Positions 18,943 to 31,945 are shown, numbered from the stretch's first letter. The stretch: 64,000 nucleotides of DNA from Maribacter sp. HTCC2170 (GCF_000153165.2 NC_014472.1:1-64000); one strand, 5' to 3'. Translations and numbers: made by a program. Notes: generated by a model from the letters alone, not told the origin.

Positions 18943-20532
18943 ATGAGTTTTCAGAACGAAATAGAAAGACGACGGACCTTCGGAATAATATCGCACCCAG
19001 ATGCAGGTAAAACAACTTTAACCGAAAAGTTATTGTTGTTTGGCGGTGCGATTCAAGAGGCCGGCGCTGTAAAAAATAATAAAATAAAAAAGACTGCGAC
19101 CAGTGACTTCATGGAAATTGAGCGACAGCGTGGTATTTCCGTTGCAACTTCAGTTTTAGCCTTTTTATATAAAGACAAAAAAATCAACATCTTAGATACT
19201 CCAGGTCACAAGGACTTTGCAGAAGACACCTTTAGAACTTTAACAGCCGTTGACAGTGTTATTGTGGTAGTGGATGTAGCAAAAGGTGTTGAAGAGCAGA
19301 CCGTAAAACTAGTTGAAGTCTGTAGGATGCGTAACATTCCAATGATTGTTTTTATCAATAAACTTGATAGAGAGGGTAAAGACGCATTTGACCTTTTGGA
19401 TGACCTTGAGCAAAAACTCGGGCTTACGGTTACCCCTCTAAGTTTTCCCATTGGCATGGGGTATGATTTTAAGGGAATCTACAATATCTATGAAAAAAAC
19501 ATCAATCTATTTAGTGGGGATAGTAAAAAGAACATTGAAGACACCATAGCTTTTGATGATATCGAAAATTCAGAATTGGATGATATTATTGGAGCAACTT
19601 CTGCCGAAAGTTTAAGAGATGATCTTGAATTGGTTAGTGGAGTGTACCCCCCCTTTAACAAGGAAAGCTACCTAAAAGGTGACCAACAACCGGTCTTTTT
19701 TGGGTCAGCACTTAATAATTTTGGGGTTCGAGAACTTCTTGATTGTTTCATTGAAATTGCACCTTCTCCTCGAGCCAAAATGGCCGAAGAAAGATTGGTT
19801 GAAGCGGACGAAAAGAAATTGACTGGGTTCGTTTTTAAGATTCATGCCAATATGGATCCAAAGCATCGAGATAGATTAGCATTCGTTAAAATAGTTTCTG
19901 GAACTTTTGAAAGAAACAAGCCGTATCTGCATGTTAGACATGGGAAGAATTTGAAGTTTTCCAGTCCAAACGCCTTCTTTGCTGAAAAAAAAGAAATAGT
20001 CGATATTTCATATCCAGGTGACATTGTTGGTTTACATGATACCGGGAATTTCAAAATTGGGGACACTTTAACGGAAGGTGAACAACTTAACTATAAAGGC
20101 ATTCCTAGTTTTTCTCCAGAACATTTTAGATACATCAATAATGCGGACCCAATGAAATCCAAACAATTGGGCAAAGGGATTGATCAATTAATGGATGAGG
20201 GAGTCGCACAATTATTCATTCTAGAAATGAATGGTAGAAAGGTCATTGGTACGGTTGGAGCTTTACAGTTTGAAGTTATTCAGTATAGATTGGAACACGA
20301 ATATGGAGCTAAATGCAGTTATGAGAATTTTCCAGTACATAAGGCTTGCTGGGTGGAACCTCAAGACGAAAAAAATGAAGAATTTAAGGAGTTTAAAAGG
20401 GTTAAACAAAAGTTCTTGGCCAAAGATAAACGAGGGCAAATGGTATTCTTGGCAGATTCTCAATTCTCTCTTCAAATGACCCAACAAAAATACCCATCGG
20501 TTATTCTACATTTTACTTCCGAATTTAAATAA
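18943..20532 (+). CDS. prfC: Peptide chain release factor 3 (RF3)
   Basis: This 529-residue translational GTPase frees RF1/RF2 from the ribosome after termination. The G1 motif is [16 protein letters not shown] (about 17-32), with RQRGISV in switch I, DTPGHKDF (G3), NKLDREG (G4), and a C-terminal RF3-specific domain ([12 protein letters not shown]). The length matches the family (~530). It is a single-gene unit divergent from the T9SS operon, with a bidirectional terminator 20 bp after its stop. Confidence 0.97.
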   Translation: MSFQNEIERRRTFGIISHPDAGKTTLTEKLLLFGGAIQEAGAVKNNKIKKTATSDFMEIERQRGISVATSVLAFLYKDKKINILDTPGHKDFAEDTFRTLTAVDSVIVVVDVAKGVEEQTVKLVEVCRMRNIPMIVFINKLDREGKDAFDLLDDLEQKLGLTVTPLSFPIGMGYDFKGIYNIYEKNINLFSGDSKKNIEDTIAFDDIENSELDDIIGATSAESLRDDLELVSGVYPPFNKESYLKGDQQPVFFGSALNNFGVRELLDCFIEIAPSPRAKMAEERLVEADEKKLTGFVFKIHANMDPKHRDRLAFVKIVSGTFERNKPYLHVRHGKNLKFSSPNAFFAEKKEIVDISYPGDIVGLHDTGNFKIGDTLTEGEQLNYKGIPSFSPEHFRYINNADPMKSKQLGKGIDQLMDEGVAQLFILEMNGRKVIGTVGALQFEVIQYRLEHEYGAKCSYENFPVHKACWVEPQDEKNEEFKEFKRVKQKFLAKDKRGQMVFLADSQFSLQMTQQKYPSVILHFTSEFK

Positions 20533-20552
20533 TAAACAGAATAACACAAAAT

Positions 20553-20585
20553 AAAAATCCCATGATTTTTATCATGGGATTTTTA
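20553..20585. terminator. Bidirectional terminator between prfC and the rpoC operon
   Basis: Stem ATCCCATGAT (20557-20566) and ATCATGGGAT (20571-20580) enclose a TTTT loop, with A-runs on the left and T-runs on the right. It serves prfC on plus and the end of the rpoBC-DUF3467 operon on minus. Confidence 0.92.
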
Positions 20586-20589
20586 TTAT

Positions 20590-20901
20590 TTAAGCTTCTC
20601 CGGTAGGACCAAAATTAATTGGTATCGGAGGTTGCTCATAATCCTTAATCGTGCCATGGGCCTTTTCAAACCTACTCACATTATCCCCTAAAGCCTTCAA
20701 AAACTTCTTGGCATGTTGAGGTGTAAGAACAATTCTACTTTTAACCTTAGCTTTTGGAGCTCCGGGCATCATACTGATAAAGTCAACAACAAACTCAGAA
20801 ACCGAATGATTTATAATGGCCAAATTGGAATATGTTCCCTCAGCCGTTTTTTCATCCAATTCTATATTAATCTGCTTTTGTTTCTGATCTTTATCGCTCA
20901 T
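20590..20901 (-). CDS. DUF3467 family protein
   Basis: This 103-residue protein (QINIELDEKTAEGTYSNLAI ... SEFVVDFISMMPGAPKAKVKSR ... LTPQHAKKFLKAL) matches the DUF3467 family, whose function is not established. It starts 9 bp after rpoC and ends at the operon terminator, so it is almost certainly co-transcribed with rpoBC. This adjacency hints at a role linked to RNA polymerase or growth, but that is inference only. There is no signal peptide or membrane segment. Confidence 0.92.
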   Translation of the reverse strand: MSDKDQKQKQINIELDEKTAEGTYSNLAIINHSVSEFVVDFISMMPGAPKAKVKSRIVLTPQHAKKFLKALGDNVSRFEKAHGTIKDYEQPPIPINFGPTGEA

Positions 20902-20910
20902 AACAATCGA

Positions 20911-23900
20911 TTAAAATTTTAAAGCTTCTTTTCGTGCCATTATTTCATCATACTCCTCTTTGGAACCTACTATAATGCTTTCATAATCACGCATACCAGT
21001 ACCAGCCGGTATCTTATGACCTACAATTACATTTTCCTTTAATCCTTCAAGAGTATCTACTTTACCGCTAACTGCAGCTTCGTTTAATACTTTTGTCGTT
21101 TCCTGGAATGAGGCAGCAGAAATGAAAGATTTCGTCTGTAATGAAGCTCTTGTAATACCCTGAAGAATTGGTGTGGCAGTTGCAGCTACAGCATCTCTGG
21201 CTTCTACCAAGGTCTTATCAGATCTTCGAAGCACCGAATTTTCATCTCTTAATTCACGTGCTGTTATAATCTGGCCAGCTCTTAAATTCTCTGATTCACC
21301 AGCTTCGACAACAACTTTTTTACCAAAAATCTCATCGTTTTCCTTGATGAAATCAGATTTATGAATCAATTGATTCTCTAAGAAAATAGTATCTCCCGGA
21401 TCTTGAATACGTACTTTTCGCATCATTTGCCTTACTACAACCTCAAAGTGTTTATCATTGATTTTCACACCCTGTAAACGATAAACCTCCTGTACTTCGT
21501 TCACCAAATATTGCTGAACAGCTGAAGGACCTTTGATTGAAAGAATATCTTCTGGAGTTATTGAACCATCTGAAAGTGGCATACCTGCGCGTACATAATC
21601 ATTCTCCTGAACCAAAATTTGGTTAGATAATTTAACCAAGTATTTCTTGATCTCGCCTAACTTGGATTCTATGATTATCTCACGGTTACCTCTCTTTATT
21701 TTACCAAAAGAAACTACACCGTCAATCTCAGAAACAACTGCTGGGTTAGAGGGATTTCTAGCTTCGAATAATTCTGTCACCCTTGGAAGTCCACCTGTAA
21801 TATCACCCGCTTTAGCCGATTTACGGGGTATTTTTACCAAGATTTTTCCTTCCTTAATCTTATCCCCATCATCCACCATAAGGTGAGAACCTACAGGTAG
21901 GTTATATGAACGAAGCACTTCATCCTTATTGTTCATAATCAACAATGTTGGAATAAGTTTCTTATTCCTAGATTCAGAGATTACTTTCTCTTGGAATCCA
22001 GTTTGCTCATCAATTTCAACCTGGTATGTAACTCCTTGTTCAATATTCTCATATGCTATTTTACCAGGAAATTCAGAAACGATTACACCGTTATATGGAT
22101 CCCATTGACAAACAACATCTTCACTCTTTATTTTGGCTCCGTTCTTAATGAATAATTGCGAACCATAAGGAATGTTGTTGGTACTTAGTGTTATACCAGT
22201 TTTTGCATCCACTATTTTTATTTCAGATGTTCTTGAAATAACAATTGTTGCTGCTTTACCTTCACCATCTTCTCCTTTAACTGTTCTCAGGTCTTCGATT
22301 TCTGCAACACCATCGAATTTGGCAACCAATTTATTATCCTCAGAAATGTTACCGGCAATACCTCCCACGTGGAAAGTACGAAGTGTTAACTGTGTTCCTG
22401 GTTCACCAATAGATTGTGCGGCAACAACACCAACTGCCTCACCTCTTTGTACCATTTTATTGGTAGAAAGGTTTCTACCATAACATTTGGCACAAATACC
22501 TTTTTGAGCTTCGCAAGTTAATGCAGAACGTACTTCAATTTTTTCTATCGGAGATGCCTCAACTTTCTTAACATCTTCTTCCATAATCTGCTGTCCGGCA
22601 GTCAATAAAAGCTCATCTGTCAATGGGTTATGAACATCATGTAAGGAAACCCTACCAAGAATTCTCTCCCCTAAAGTCTCAACAACTTCTTCATTTTTCT
22701 TTAAAGATTCAACCGCAATTCCTCTTAAAGTCTCACAATCGTCAATGTTAATAATAACATCCTGTGAAACATCAACCAAACGACGTGTTAAATATCCCGC
22801 ATCAGCCGTTTTCAAGGCGGTATCTGCAAGTCCTTTACGTGCACCGTGAGTTGAGATAAAGTATTCCAAAATCGAAAGCCCCTCCTTAAAGTTAGAAAGA
22901 ATCGGGTTTTCAATAATTTCTCCACCTCCTGCAGTAGACTTTTTAGGCTTGGCCATTAATCCACGCATACCGGTCAACTGGCGAATTTGCTCTTTAGAAC
23001 CCCTCGCACCTGAATCCAACATCATATATACAGAATTGAATCCTTGTTGATCTTCGCGAATACGTTTCATTGCCAACTCTGTCAACATTGCATTCGTTGA
23101 AGTCCAAACATCAATTACTTGATTATAACGTTCATTGTTGGTGATAAGACCCATATTATAGTTAGCCATAATACCATCAACCTGACCATTGGCGTCATCT
23201 ATCATGCCATGTTTTTCAGGTGGAATTATAATATCGCCCAAACTGAAAGAAAGACCACCTTTAAAGGCGAAGTCATATCCCATAGTTTTGATCTTGTCCA
23301 AGAAATCAGCTGTCGTAGGGACATCAGTAACGGCAAGAATCTTACCGATGATATCTCTTAATGATTTTTTGTTCAAAACATCATTAATGTAACCAGCCGC
23401 TTCAGGAACCTCCATGTTGAACAAAACTCTACCAACAGTTGTTGGAATAATTTGGTTCACTAATTCTCCTTCTTCATTAAAATCCATGGCCCGTACCTTA
23501 ATTCCGGCATTGAGATTAACCTTGCCTTCATTAAAAGCAATTTCCACCTCTTCATACGAGTAAAAGGTTAATCCTTCACCTATAACCGGTACTTCTTTGG
23601 TAGATTTTCGCTCCTTGGTCATATAATATAGACCCAAGACCATATCCTGAGAAGGTACTGTTATCGGAGAACCATTAGCAGGGTTCAATATATTATGAGA
23701 TGCAAGCATCAATAGCTGAGCTTCCAAAATTGCCTCAGGGCCCAATGGTAAGTGAACTGCCATTTGATCACCATCAAAATCCGCGTTAAATGCAGTACAA
23801 ACCAATGGGTGCAAACGAATTGCTTTTCCCTCGATTAATTTTGGCTGAAAAGCTTGGATACCCAATCTGTGCAATGTAGGAGCACGGTTCAATAATACTG

Positions 23901-25209
23901 GATGCCCTTTTAGAACATTTTCCAGAATATCCCAAACTACAGGTTCTTTCTTGTCTATTATTTTTTTAGCCGATTTAACGGTTTTCACAATACCCCTTTC
24001 AATTAATTTACGAATAACAAAAGGCTTGTAAAGCTCGGCTGCCATATCTTTTGGCAACCCACATTCGAACAACTTCAATTCTGGACCAACAACGATTACC
24101 GAACGAGCAGAATAATCTACACGTTTACCCAAAAGGTTTTGACGGAAACGTCCTTGCTTACCTTTTAATGAGTCAGAAAGTGATTTTAAAGGCCTATTCG
24201 ATTCTGTTTTAACAGCTGAGGCTTTTCTTGTGTTGTCAAACAAGGAATCAACAGATTCCTGAAGCATACGCTTCTCATTCCTAAGAATTACCTCAGGTGC
24301 TTTTATTTCAACCAATCGCTTTAGGCGATTGTTTCTGATAATCACCCTTCTGTACAAATCATTTAAATCTGAAGTAGCAAAACGACCTCCATCCAATGGA
24401 ACCAACGGACGTAATTCTGGTGGAATAACAGGAACCACTTTCATAATCATCCATTCAGGTCTATTTTCCCTATTCTCTTGAGATTCCCTTAAAGCTTCAA
24501 CAACCTGAAGACGCTTTAACGCCTCAGTTTTACGCTGTTTGGAAGTTTCAGTGTTGGCTTTATGTCTTAATTCGTACGATAACTCTTGGAGGTCAATACG
24601 TGCCAATAAATCAATAAGACATTCAGCACCCATTTTAGCAATGAACTTATTAGGATCAGAATCTTCTAAATATTGATTTTCCTGTGGAATAGATTCCAAG
24701 ATGTTCAAGTATTCCTCTTCTGTCAAGAAATCCATCTTATTCACTTCTTCCCCTTCAGGACCTTTGGCAACCCCTGGCTGAATTACGACATAACGTTCGT
24801 AGTAAATTATCATATCCAATTTCTTGGATGGCAATCCTAGAAGGTATCCAATTTTATTTGGCAAAGAACGGAAGTACCATATATGGGCTACAGGAACTAC
24901 CAAATTGATATGCCCTACCCTATCTCTACGTACTTTTTTCTCGGTAACCTCTACCCCACAACGATCACAGACGATACCACGGTAACGGATTCTTTTATAT
25001 TTACCACAAGCACATTCATAATCCTTTACAGGACCAAAAATTCGCTCACAGAAAAGACCGTCACGCTCAGGCTTGTGTGTTCTGTAGTTAATAGTTTCAG
25101 GTTTTAAAACTTCTCCTCTTGACTCCGCCAAAATTGCTTCTGGAGAGGCTAAACCGATTGAAATCTTATCGAACCTTTTTATTGGGTTATTATCTTTTAT
25201 TCTAGCCAT
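20911..25209 (-). CDS. rpoC: DNA-directed RNA polymerase subunit beta'
   Basis: This 1432-residue protein has the Zn-binding motif near the N-terminus ([20 protein letters not shown], about 65-85), the catalytic [12 protein letters not shown] (three Asp that bind Mg2+), the second Zn site with [13 protein letters not shown], and the trigger-loop/bridge-helix region ([20 protein letters not shown]). Length and order fit Bacteroidota beta'. It lies 59 bp downstream of rpoB in the same operon. Confidence 0.99.
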   Translation of the reverse strand: MARIKDNNPIKRFDKISIGLASPEAILAESRGEVLKPETINYRTHKPERDGLFCERIFGPVKDYECACGKYKRIRYRGIVCDRCGVEVTEKKVRRDRVGHINLVVPVAHIWYFRSLPNKIGYLLGLPSKKLDMIIYYERYVVIQPGVAKGPEGEEVNKMDFLTEEEYLNILESIPQENQYLEDSDPNKFIAKMGAECLIDLLARIDLQELSYELRHKANTETSKQRKTEALKRLQVVEALRESQENRENRPEWMIMKVVPVIPPELRPLVPLDGGRFATSDLNDLYRRVIIRNNRLKRLVEIKAPEVILRNEKRMLQESVDSLFDNTRKASAVKTESNRPLKSLSDSLKGKQGRFRQNLLGKRVDYSARSVIVVGPELKLFECGLPKDMAAELYKPFVIRKLIERGIVKTVKSAKKIIDKKEPVVWDILENVLKGHPVLLNRAPTLHRLGIQAFQPKLIEGKAIRLHPLVCTAFNADFDGDQMAVHLPLGPEAILEAQLLMLASHNILNPANGSPITVPSQDMVLGLYYMTKERKSTKEVPVIGEGLTFYSYEEVEIAFNEGKVNLNAGIKVRAMDFNEEGELVNQIIPTTVGRVLFNMEVPEAAGYINDVLNKKSLRDIIGKILAVTDVPTTADFLDKIKTMGYDFAFKGGLSFSLGDIIIPPEKHGMIDDANGQVDGIMANYNMGLITNNERYNQVIDVWTSTNAMLTELAMKRIREDQQGFNSVYMMLDSGARGSKEQIRQLTGMRGLMAKPKKSTAGGGEIIENPILSNFKEGLSILEYFISTHGARKGLADTALKTADAGYLTRRLVDVSQDVIINIDDCETLRGIAVESLKKNEEVVETLGERILGRVSLHDVHNPLTDELLLTAGQQIMEEDVKKVEASPIEKIEVRSALTCEAQKGICAKCYGRNLSTNKMVQRGEAVGVVAAQSIGEPGTQLTLRTFHVGGIAGNISEDNKLVAKFDGVAEIEDLRTVKGEDGEGKAATIVISRTSEIKIVDAKTGITLSTNNIPYGSQLFIKNGAKIKSEDVVCQWDPYNGVIVSEFPGKIAYENIEQGVTYQVEIDEQTGFQEKVISESRNKKLIPTLLIMNNKDEVLRSYNLPVGSHLMVDDGDKIKEGKILVKIPRKSAKAGDITGGLPRVTELFEARNPSNPAVVSEIDGVVSFGKIKRGNREIIIESKLGEIKKYLVKLSNQILVQENDYVRAGMPLSDGSITPEDILSIKGPSAVQQYLVNEVQEVYRLQGVKINDKHFEVVVRQMMRKVRIQDPGDTIFLENQLIHKSDFIKENDEIFGKKVVVEAGESENLRAGQIITARELRDENSVLRRSDKTLVEARDAVAATATPILQGITRASLQTKSFISAASFQETTKVLNEAAVSGKVDTLEGLKENVIVGHKIPAGTGMRDYESIIVGSKEEYDEIMARKEALKF

Positions 25210-25268
25210 AATATAATGGTGATACTAAATTAAATGTGTTCTAAAATCTTTTTAAAAAATAGATTTAA

Positions 25269-28200
25269 CTATTCCTCCAATCTAATGTCCAAACCTAATC
25301 CCTTAAGTTCGTGCATCAATACATTGAAAGATTCTGGCAAACCAGGTTCTGGCATTGTTTCACCCTTAACGATTGACTCGTAAGTTTTCGCCCTACCAAT
25401 AACATCATCAGACTTAACGGTCAATATTTCACGCAAAGTCGCAGATGCTCCATATGCTTCAAGAGCCCAAACTTCCATCTCTCCAAAACGCTGACCACCA
25501 AATTGTGCTTTACCGCCTAAAGGTTGCTGCGTTATTAAAGAGTAAGGTCCTATTGAACGCGCATGCATCTTATCATCTACCATGTGACCTAATTTCAACA
25601 TGTAAATAACACCTACCGTCGCAGCCTGATCAAATCGCTTACCTGTACCACCATCATATAAGTGTGTATGTCCAAAGCGTGGAATTCCAGCCTCATCGGT
25701 GTAAGCATTGATTTCATCTAAAGTTGCGCCATCAAAAATCGGAGTAGCATATTTTCTACCTAATTTAAGACCTGCCCAACCAAGAACAGTTTCATAAATC
25801 TGGCCAATGTTCATACGCGATGGTACACCCAATGGATTCAATACGATATCAACCGGAGTACCGTCTTCTAAGAAAGGCATATCCTCTTGACGTACGATTC
25901 TTGAAACAATACCTTTGTTACCGTGACGACCAGCCATTTTATCACCAACCTTAAGCTTACGTTTTTTAGCAACATAAACTTTGGCCAACTTCATGATTCC
26001 TGCAGGCAATTCATCGCCAACAGAAATTGTAAACTTATCTCTTCTCAAGTTTCCTTGTAGGTCATTAAGCTTAATCTTATAGTTGTGCAATAAATCAGCA
26101 ACAGAATGATTTACATCTTTATCTGTTGTCCAAGTTCCTGCAACCAAGTGCGCAAAGTCATCAACAGAGTTAAGCATCTTCATGGTATACTTCTTCCCTT
26201 TTGGAAGAACTTCTTCACCCAAATCGTTCAATACCCCTTGCGAAGTCTTTCCGTTTATCAAAGTGAATAATTTTTCCACCAAGACATCTTTAAGCTGTTG
26301 GAATTTAACTTCGTACTCCAACTCCAATGTTGAAATTGCCTCTTTATCCTCAGAGCGCTTGCGCTTGTCTTTAATAGATCTTGAAAATAATTTCTTATCA
26401 ATTACAACACCTCTTAGCGAAGGAGAGGCTTTAAGTGACGCATCTTTTACATCACCTGCTTTGTCACCAAAAATAGCACGCAACAATTTTTCTTCGGGTG
26501 TTGGGTCAGATTCGCCTTTTGGAGTAATCTTACCAATAAGAATATCTCCAGGTTTAACCTCCGCACCAATACGAATCATCCCATTTTCATCAAGATCTTT
26601 TGTAGCCTCTTCAGAAACGTTTGGAATATCATGCGTTAGTTCCTCAGCACCTAGTTTGGTATCCCTTACTTCTAAAGCGTATTCATCAACATGTATTGAA
26701 GTAAAGATATCTTCACGTACAACTTTTTCAGAAATTACAATCGCATCCTCAAAGTTATATCCTTTCCAAGGCATAAAAGCTACAGTAAGGTTTCTACCCA
26801 AGGCCAGTTCACCTTTTTCAGTAGCATAACCTTCACATAGAACTTGTCCTTTTTTAACTTTATCACCTTTCTTAACGATTGGTTTTAAGTTAATACTGGT
26901 ACCTTGGTTTGTTTTTCTAAACTTAACCAAGTTATACGTCTTTTCGTCTTCATCAAAACTGATTAATCTTTCAGCGTCAGTTCTTTTGTACTTAATGGTG
27001 ATTTTTTGTGAATCAACATACTCAATAGTACCATCGCCTTCTGCATTTATCAATACTCTAGAATCGGAGGCAACTTGTCTTTCAAGACCAGTACCTACAA
27101 TCGGTGATTGAGGCTTCAGCAATGGAACTGCTTGACGCATCATGTTAGACCCCATCAATGCACGGTTCGCATCATCATGTTCCAAGAATGGAATCAACGA
27201 AGCTGAAATCGAAGCAATTTGGTTAGGAGCAACATCAGTATAGTTTACCTCTTTAGGGTCAACAACAGGGAAATCACCTTCTTCCCTGGCAATTACTTTT
27301 TCAGAATCTATTGCACCATTGTCCTTAAGGGGAATGTTAGCCTGAGCAATTTTCATTCCTTCCTCTTCCTCAGCACTTAGGTACATATACTCTTTAGTAT
27401 CTACTTTGGCTCCATCTACTTTTCTATACGGAGTTTCCAAGAAGCCCATTGGGTTCACTTTCGCAAAAACAGCGAGAGAAGAAATCAAACCAATATTTGG
27501 CCCTTCAGGAGTTTCAATAGGACATAACCTTCCATAGTGTGTATAGTGAACATCACGAACCTCGAAACCTGCTCTTTCTCTAGATAGACCTCCTGGCCCT
27601 AATGCAGACAATCTACGTTTGTGGGTAATCTCAGCCAATGGATTCGTTTGATCCATAAACTGTGAAAGCTGGTTTGTTCCAAAGAAAGAGTTGATAACTG
27701 AAGACAATGTCTTTGCGTTAATCAAATCAATCGGAGTAAACACCTCGTTGTCACGTACATTCATACGTTCACGGATAGTTCTCGCCATACGTGCCAAACC
27801 AACACCAAACTGAGAAGACAATTGCTCACCAACTGTTCTTACACGACGGTTAGAAAGGTGGTCAATATCATCAATCTCTGCTTTAGAATTAATTAGCTCG
27901 ATTAAATATTTAATTATCGTAATGATATCTTCTTTGGTTAAGACCTGCTTATCCATTCCAATATCCAACTGTAATTTTTTGTTCATTCTATAACGACCAA
28001 CTTCACCTAAGTTGTAACGTTGATCAGAAAAGAACAATTTATCAATTATACCACGTGCCGTTTCCTCATCTGGCGGCTCAGCATTACGTAATTGACGATA
28101 TATATGTTCAACAGCTTCTTTTTCAGAGTTTGTTGGATCTTTTTGTAACGTATTATGGATAATGGCGTAGTCAGATTGCGCATTATTCTCTTTATGTAAA

Positions 28201-29078
28201 AGAATAGTTTTGACATCAGTACCCAAAATCTCCTCGATATGGTCTTTTTCTAAAACCGTATCACGATCTAATATAATTTCGTTTCTTTCTATTGAAACAA
28301 CCTCTCCAGTATCTTCATCAACAAAATCCTCATGCCATGTATTCAATACCCTAGCAGCCAATTTACGACCCAATACTTTTTTAAGACCTGCCTTTGAAAC
28401 TTTCACTTCTTCGGAGAGGTCAAAGATTTCAAGAATGTCTTTATCACTCTCAAAACCTATTGCCCTGAACAACGTTGTAACAGGTAATTTTTTCTTTCTA
28501 TCGATATAGGCATACATAACACCATTGATATCGGTAGCAAATTCTATCCAAGACCCTTTAAAAGGGATAACCCTGGCAGAATACAACTTGGTTCCATTGG
28601 CATGAAATGATTGTCCAAAGAAAACACCAGGTGAACGGTGTAACTGTGATACAACCACACGCTCTGCCCCGTTGATAACAAAAGTACCACTAGGAGTCAT
28701 ATAAGGAATTGTACCTAGGTACACATCTTGTACGATGGTCTCAAAATCCTCATGCTCAGGATCAGTACAATATAATTTTAACCTAGCTTTTAGCGGAACG
28801 CTATAGGTAAGACCACGCTCTATACATTCTTGGATGGAATATCTTGGTGGATCTATAAAATAATCTAAAAATTCCAACACAAACTGGTTACGCGTGTCTG
28901 TAATTGGAAAGTTCTCCATGAAGGTATTATACAATCCTTCAGTGCCCCTTTGATCAGATTTAGTTTCAAGTTGAAAAAAATCTTGAAATGACTTAATCTG
29001 AATGTCCAAGAAATCCGGATACTCCGGCGTGTTCTTAGCGGATGCAAAATTTATTCTCTCAGTCTGATTTGTGAACAT
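25269..29078 (-). CDS. rpoB: DNA-directed RNA polymerase subunit beta
   Basis: This 1269-residue protein has the rifampicin region [20 protein letters not shown] followed by [20 protein letters not shown], without an obvious resistance change by eye. It also has the C-terminal [20 protein letters not shown] and the active-site segments [10 protein letters not shown] and GPNIGLI. It is the second subunit gene of the rplKAJL-rpoBC operon, separated from rplL by 130 bp that include a terminator-like hairpin. Confidence 0.99.
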   Translation of the reverse strand: MFTNQTERINFASAKNTPEYPDFLDIQIKSFQDFFQLETKSDQRGTEGLYNTFMENFPITDTRNQFVLEFLDYFIDPPRYSIQECIERGLTYSVPLKARLKLYCTDPEHEDFETIVQDVYLGTIPYMTPSGTFVINGAERVVVSQLHRSPGVFFGQSFHANGTKLYSARVIPFKGSWIEFATDINGVMYAYIDRKKKLPVTTLFRAIGFESDKDILEIFDLSEEVKVSKAGLKKVLGRKLAARVLNTWHEDFVDEDTGEVVSIERNEIILDRDTVLEKDHIEEILGTDVKTILLHKENNAQSDYAIIHNTLQKDPTNSEKEAVEHIYRQLRNAEPPDEETARGIIDKLFFSDQRYNLGEVGRYRMNKKLQLDIGMDKQVLTKEDIITIIKYLIELINSKAEIDDIDHLSNRRVRTVGEQLSSQFGVGLARMARTIRERMNVRDNEVFTPIDLINAKTLSSVINSFFGTNQLSQFMDQTNPLAEITHKRRLSALGPGGLSRERAGFEVRDVHYTHYGRLCPIETPEGPNIGLISSLAVFAKVNPMGFLETPYRKVDGAKVDTKEYMYLSAEEEEGMKIAQANIPLKDNGAIDSEKVIAREEGDFPVVDPKEVNYTDVAPNQIASISASLIPFLEHDDANRALMGSNMMRQAVPLLKPQSPIVGTGLERQVASDSRVLINAEGDGTIEYVDSQKITIKYKRTDAERLISFDEDEKTYNLVKFRKTNQGTSINLKPIVKKGDKVKKGQVLCEGYATEKGELALGRNLTVAFMPWKGYNFEDAIVISEKVVREDIFTSIHVDEYALEVRDTKLGAEELTHDIPNVSEEATKDLDENGMIRIGAEVKPGDILIGKITPKGESDPTPEEKLLRAIFGDKAGDVKDASLKASPSLRGVVIDKKLFSRSIKDKRKRSEDKEAISTLELEYEVKFQQLKDVLVEKLFTLINGKTSQGVLNDLGEEVLPKGKKYTMKMLNSVDDFAHLVAGTWTTDKDVNHSVADLLHNYKIKLNDLQGNLRRDKFTISVGDELPAGIMKLAKVYVAKKRKLKVGDKMAGRHGNKGIVSRIVRQEDMPFLEDGTPVDIVLNPLGVPSRMNIGQIYETVLGWAGLKLGRKYATPIFDGATLDEINAYTDEAGIPRFGHTHLYDGGTGKRFDQAATVGVIYMLKLGHMVDDKMHARSIGPYSLITQQPLGGKAQFGGQRFGEMEVWALEAYGASATLREILTVKSDDVIGRAKTYESIVKGETMPEPGLPESFNVLMHELKGLGLDIRLEE

Positions 29079-29142
29079 CTATGGACAAAATTTTGATCGT
29101 GAATACTAATGGGTAGTATATAGCTTTATATACTTAATGCAT

Positions 29143-29183
29143 AAAAAGGCTTAGGTCTAACCGCAAATAACGGTAAGACCTAA
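29143..29183 (-). promoter_or_regulatory. Terminator-like attenuator hairpin between rplL and rpoB
   Basis: Read on minus, a 13-bp stem with one mismatch (TTAGGTCTTACCG / CGGTTAGACCTAA, 29151-29183, 7-nt loop) is followed within a few bases by TTTTT (29143-29147). A partial terminator at this place would set the ratio of L7/L12 to RNA polymerase subunits, as known for the rplL-rpoB space of other bacteria. Whether it terminates here is untested. Confidence 0.6.
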
Positions 29184-29208
29184 ACCCAAAGTGTTATGGT
29201 AGTTGCGA

Positions 29209-29589
29209 CTATTTAAGCTCAACTTCTGCTCCTGCTTCTTCCAATGATTTTTTAATACCTTCGGCTTCGTCTTTAGAAACACCTTCCTTAACGGCTTTTG
29301 GTGCGCTATCAACGATATCCTTTGCATCTTTCAATCCTAAACCAGTTAACTCCTTAACCAATTTAACAACTGCAAGTTTAGAACCACCTGCTGCAGTCAA
29401 AATTACATCGAATTCTGATTGTTCCTCAGCAGCCTCACCACCTTCAGCGGCTCCACCACCAGCGGCAACAGCTACAGCTGCAGCTGCAGGTTCAATACCA
29501 TATTCATCTTTTAATATATCAGCCAACTCATTAACCTCTTTTACGGTCAAGTTAACCAACTGTTCTGCGAAATCTTTTAAATCTGCCAT
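29209..29589 (-). CDS. rplL: 50S ribosomal protein L7/L12
   Basis: This 126-residue protein has an N-terminal dimerisation domain ([20 protein letters not shown]), a flexible Ala/Gly-rich hinge ([20 protein letters not shown]), and the C-terminal factor-binding domain ([35 protein letters not shown]). It forms the ribosomal stalk that recruits translational GTPases. It follows rplJ by 50 bp. Confidence 0.98.
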   Translation of the reverse strand: MADLKDFAEQLVNLTVKEVNELADILKDEYGIEPAAAAVAVAAGGGAAEGGEAAEEQSEFDVILTAAGGSKLAVVKLVKELTGLGLKDAKDIVDSAPKAVKEGVSKDEAEGIKKSLEEAGAEVELK

Positions 29590-29639
29590 TTTTCTATCGT
29601 TTAATAAAATTTTTAAAAATATAATTGTTTAAGTGCGTA

Positions 29640-30155
29640 CTATTTTTCTGATAATGTTTTCAAGATACCTGCAAGTTTACCACCACCAGATTTAAGACCA
29701 GAAATAACATTTTTGGCTGGTGATTGTAACAAGCCAATAATTTCTCCAATCATTTCTTCTTTGGATTTAATACTTACCAAAGTATCTAATTTATCATCAC
29801 CAACGAAAACTGCCTCCTCAACGAAAGCTCCTTTCAACAAAGGCTTATCTGACTTTTTTCTAAAAGTTTTGATAAGTTTTGCCGGACCATTACCTGCTTC
29901 AGCAAACATCAAAGATGTATTACCTTTTAAAACTTCTGGTAGTTCCCCGAATTCTTTATCAGAGGCCTCCATTGCTTTAGCAAGTAAAGTATTCTTAACT
30001 ACTGATAGTTTAACATTGGCCTTGAAACACGCTCTTCTCAAATTTGAAGTTGTGGTCGCATCCAATCCTGAAATATCAGCTAAATAAATAGTTGAATTTT
30101 CAGCTAACTGAGCAGTTAAATCTTCTATAACGTTTAATTTTTCTTCTCTTGTCAT
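29640..30155 (-). CDS. rplJ: 50S ribosomal protein L10
   Basis: This 171-residue stalk base protein binds 23S rRNA and carries L7/L12 dimers on its C-terminal helix. It has N-terminal TREEKLNVIEDLTAQLAENS and the family core SNLRRACFKANVKLSVVKNTL. It starts 22 bp after rplA, which leaves no room for a long L10 autoregulatory leader directly upstream. Confidence 0.98.
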   Translation of the reverse strand: MTREEKLNVIEDLTAQLAENSTIYLADISGLDATTTSNLRRACFKANVKLSVVKNTLLAKAMEASDKEFGELPEVLKGNTSLMFAEAGNGPAKLIKTFRKKSDKPLLKGAFVEEAVFVGDDKLDTLVSIKSKEEMIGEIIGLLQSPAKNVISGLKSGGGKLAGILKTLSEK

Positions 30156-30177
30156 AATTAAAATTTTGAACTACCAG

Positions 30178-30870
30178 TTAATCAACTGTTTTTGGATCTA
30201 ATTGGACACTTGGGCTCATAGTGCTGGACATGAAAATAGATTTCATATACACCCCTTTAGCCGAAGAAGGTTTCATTTTATTCAAAGTTTCCAATAATTC
30301 TTTGGCATTACCTGCAATTTTATCCGCTGAAAAAGAAGCTTTTCCAATTGCTGCATGAACAATACCCGTTTTATCTACTTTGAAATCAATTTTACCTGCC
30401 TTTACTTCAGTTACTGCTTTAGCAACGTCCATAGTAACTGTTCCAGTTTTTGGATTGGGCATTAAACCTCTTGGTCCTAAAACACGACCTAAAGGCCCTA
30501 ATTTACCCATAACACTTGGCATGGTGATGATTACATCAACATCTGTCCAACCACCTTTGATTTTATCCAAATACTCGTCCAACCCAACATAATCTGCTCC
30601 AGCTTCTTTAGCCTCTGCTTCTTTGTCTGGGGTCACCAAGGCCAAAACCTTAACATCTTTACCTGTACCGTGTGGTAATGTAACCACCCCACGAACCATT
30701 TGATTTGCTTTTCGCGGATCAACACCCAAACGAACAGCTAAATCAATAGATGCATCAAATTTTGCATTGGTTATCTCTTTTATTAAAGCTGAACCCTCAT
30801 CAACTGAATAAAGTTTTTCTCTATCAATTTTAGCGTGGGCTTCTTTTTGCTTCTTTGTTAACTTTGCCAT
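30178..30870 (-). CDS. rplA: 50S ribosomal protein L1
   Basis: This 230-residue protein forms the L1 stalk that helps release deacylated tRNA. The signature [20 protein letters not shown] is present (about 125-145). It is 18 bp after rplK. L1 commonly represses its own operon by binding mRNA; no matching site was identified here. Confidence 0.98.
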   Translation of the reverse strand: MAKLTKKQKEAHAKIDREKLYSVDEGSALIKEITNAKFDASIDLAVRLGVDPRKANQMVRGVVTLPHGTGKDVKVLALVTPDKEAEAKEAGADYVGLDEYLDKIKGGWTDVDVIITMPSVMGKLGPLGRVLGPRGLMPNPKTGTVTMDVAKAVTEVKAGKIDFKVDKTGIVHAAIGKASFSADKIAGNAKELLETLNKMKPSSAKGVYMKSIFMSSTMSPSVQLDPKTVD

Positions 30871-30888
30871 TTAATTGCTTTTAAGATT

Positions 30889-31326
30889 TTAAAAAGGTCT
30901 CTTGCCTGCTACCTTCATTCCCATTGACCGTGCAGTACCAGCTACCATACTCATAGCCGATTCCACGGTAAATGCATTAAGGTCAACCATCTTATCTTCG
31001 GCTATTGCCTTGATTTGGTCCCAGGTTACACTACCTAATTTTACTCTGTTAGGTTCGCCAGATCCTTTTTTAATCTTAGCTGCTTCCAAAAGTTGAACTG
31101 CCGCTGGCGGTGTTTTTACGATGAAGTCAAATGACTTATCTTTATATACCGTGATAACAACTGGTAAAACTTTACCTGGTTTATCCTGCGTACGAGCGTT
31201 GAACTGCTTGCAGAACTCCATGATGTTAACACCGGCAGCACCTAAGGCGGGTCCAACCGGTGGCGATGGATTCGCTGCACCTCCCCTAACTTGTAGCTTA
31301 ACTACTTTACCTACTTCTTTTGCCAT
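30889..31326 (-). CDS. rplK: 50S ribosomal protein L11
   Basis: This 145-residue protein has [20 protein letters not shown] at the N-terminus and TARSMGMKV at the C-terminus, both family hallmarks. It binds the GTPase-associated region of 23S rRNA. It heads the ribosomal protein part of the operon, 67 bp after nusG. Confidence 0.98.
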   Translation of the reverse strand: MAKEVGKVVKLQVRGGAANPSPPVGPALGAAGVNIMEFCKQFNARTQDKPGKVLPVVITVYKDKSFDFIVKTPPAAVQLLEAAKIKKGSGEPNRVKLGSVTWDQIKAIAEDKMVDLNAFTVESAMSMVAGTARSMGMKVAGKRPF

Positions 31327-31393
31327 TGTTTAAAATTAAATTGAAAGTGTGTTTTTAGGAAGCAACACAACTTTTAAATATGTAACAATATTA

Positions 31394-31945
31394 TTATACT
31401 TTTTCTACTTGCATATAACTTAACTCCAATGGTGTTTTTCTTCCAAAAATCTTAACCATTACCTCGAGTTTACGCTTTTCTTCATTTATTTTCTCAACAG
31501 TCCCATTGAAACCATTAAAAGGCCCATCAATAACCTTAACCGTCTCTCCATGCACAAATGGTATCGCAATACTATCAGTATTCACAGCCAATTCATCCAC
31601 TTTACCAAGCATTCTGTTAACTTCTGTTTTCCTCAACGGAACAGGGTCACCACCTTTTGTTTCACCCAAAAAACCAATTACATTGGTTATTGAACGTATT
31701 ATATGAATCATTTCTCCACCCAAATTGGCTTTGATCATGATATACCCAGGAAAATAAACTCGTTCCTTATTTATTTTCTTTCCATTTCTGATTTGTATGA
31801 CCTTTTCTGTAGGCACCAATACATCTTCTAAATAGTCAGAAAACCCAAGTCTCGTTACTTCACTCTCAATATAGCCCTTGATTTTATTCTCTTGACCACT
31901 GACAGCTCTTACCACATACCATTTTTTTTCCAATACTTCTGACAT
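31394..31945 (-). CDS. nusG: Transcription termination/antitermination protein NusG
   Basis: This 183-residue protein has an NGN domain (KKWYVVRAVSGQENKIKGYI) and a C-terminal KOW motif (VKVIDGPFNGFNGTVEKINE). It binds RNA polymerase and links it to Rho or to the ribosome. It is 10 bp after secE, the canonical secE-nusG pair. Confidence 0.98.
   Translation of the reverse strand: MSEVLEKKWYVVRAVSGQENKIKGYIESEVTRLGFSDYLEDVLVPTEKVIQIRNGKKINKERVYFPGYIMIKANLGGEMIHIIRSITNVIGFLGETKGGDPVPLRKTEVNRMLGKVDELAVNTDSIAIPFVHGETVKVIDGPFNGFNGTVEKINEEKRKLEVMVKIFGRKTPLELSYMQVEKV

Noticed and set aside
26182-26829. 215-codon plus-strand frame antisense to rpoB
   Set aside because: Shadow of a strongly conserved rpoB segment with no own features.
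30156-30177. L10 leader RNA upstream of rplJ
   Set aside because: Only 22 bp separate rplA and rplJ, too short for the structured leader.
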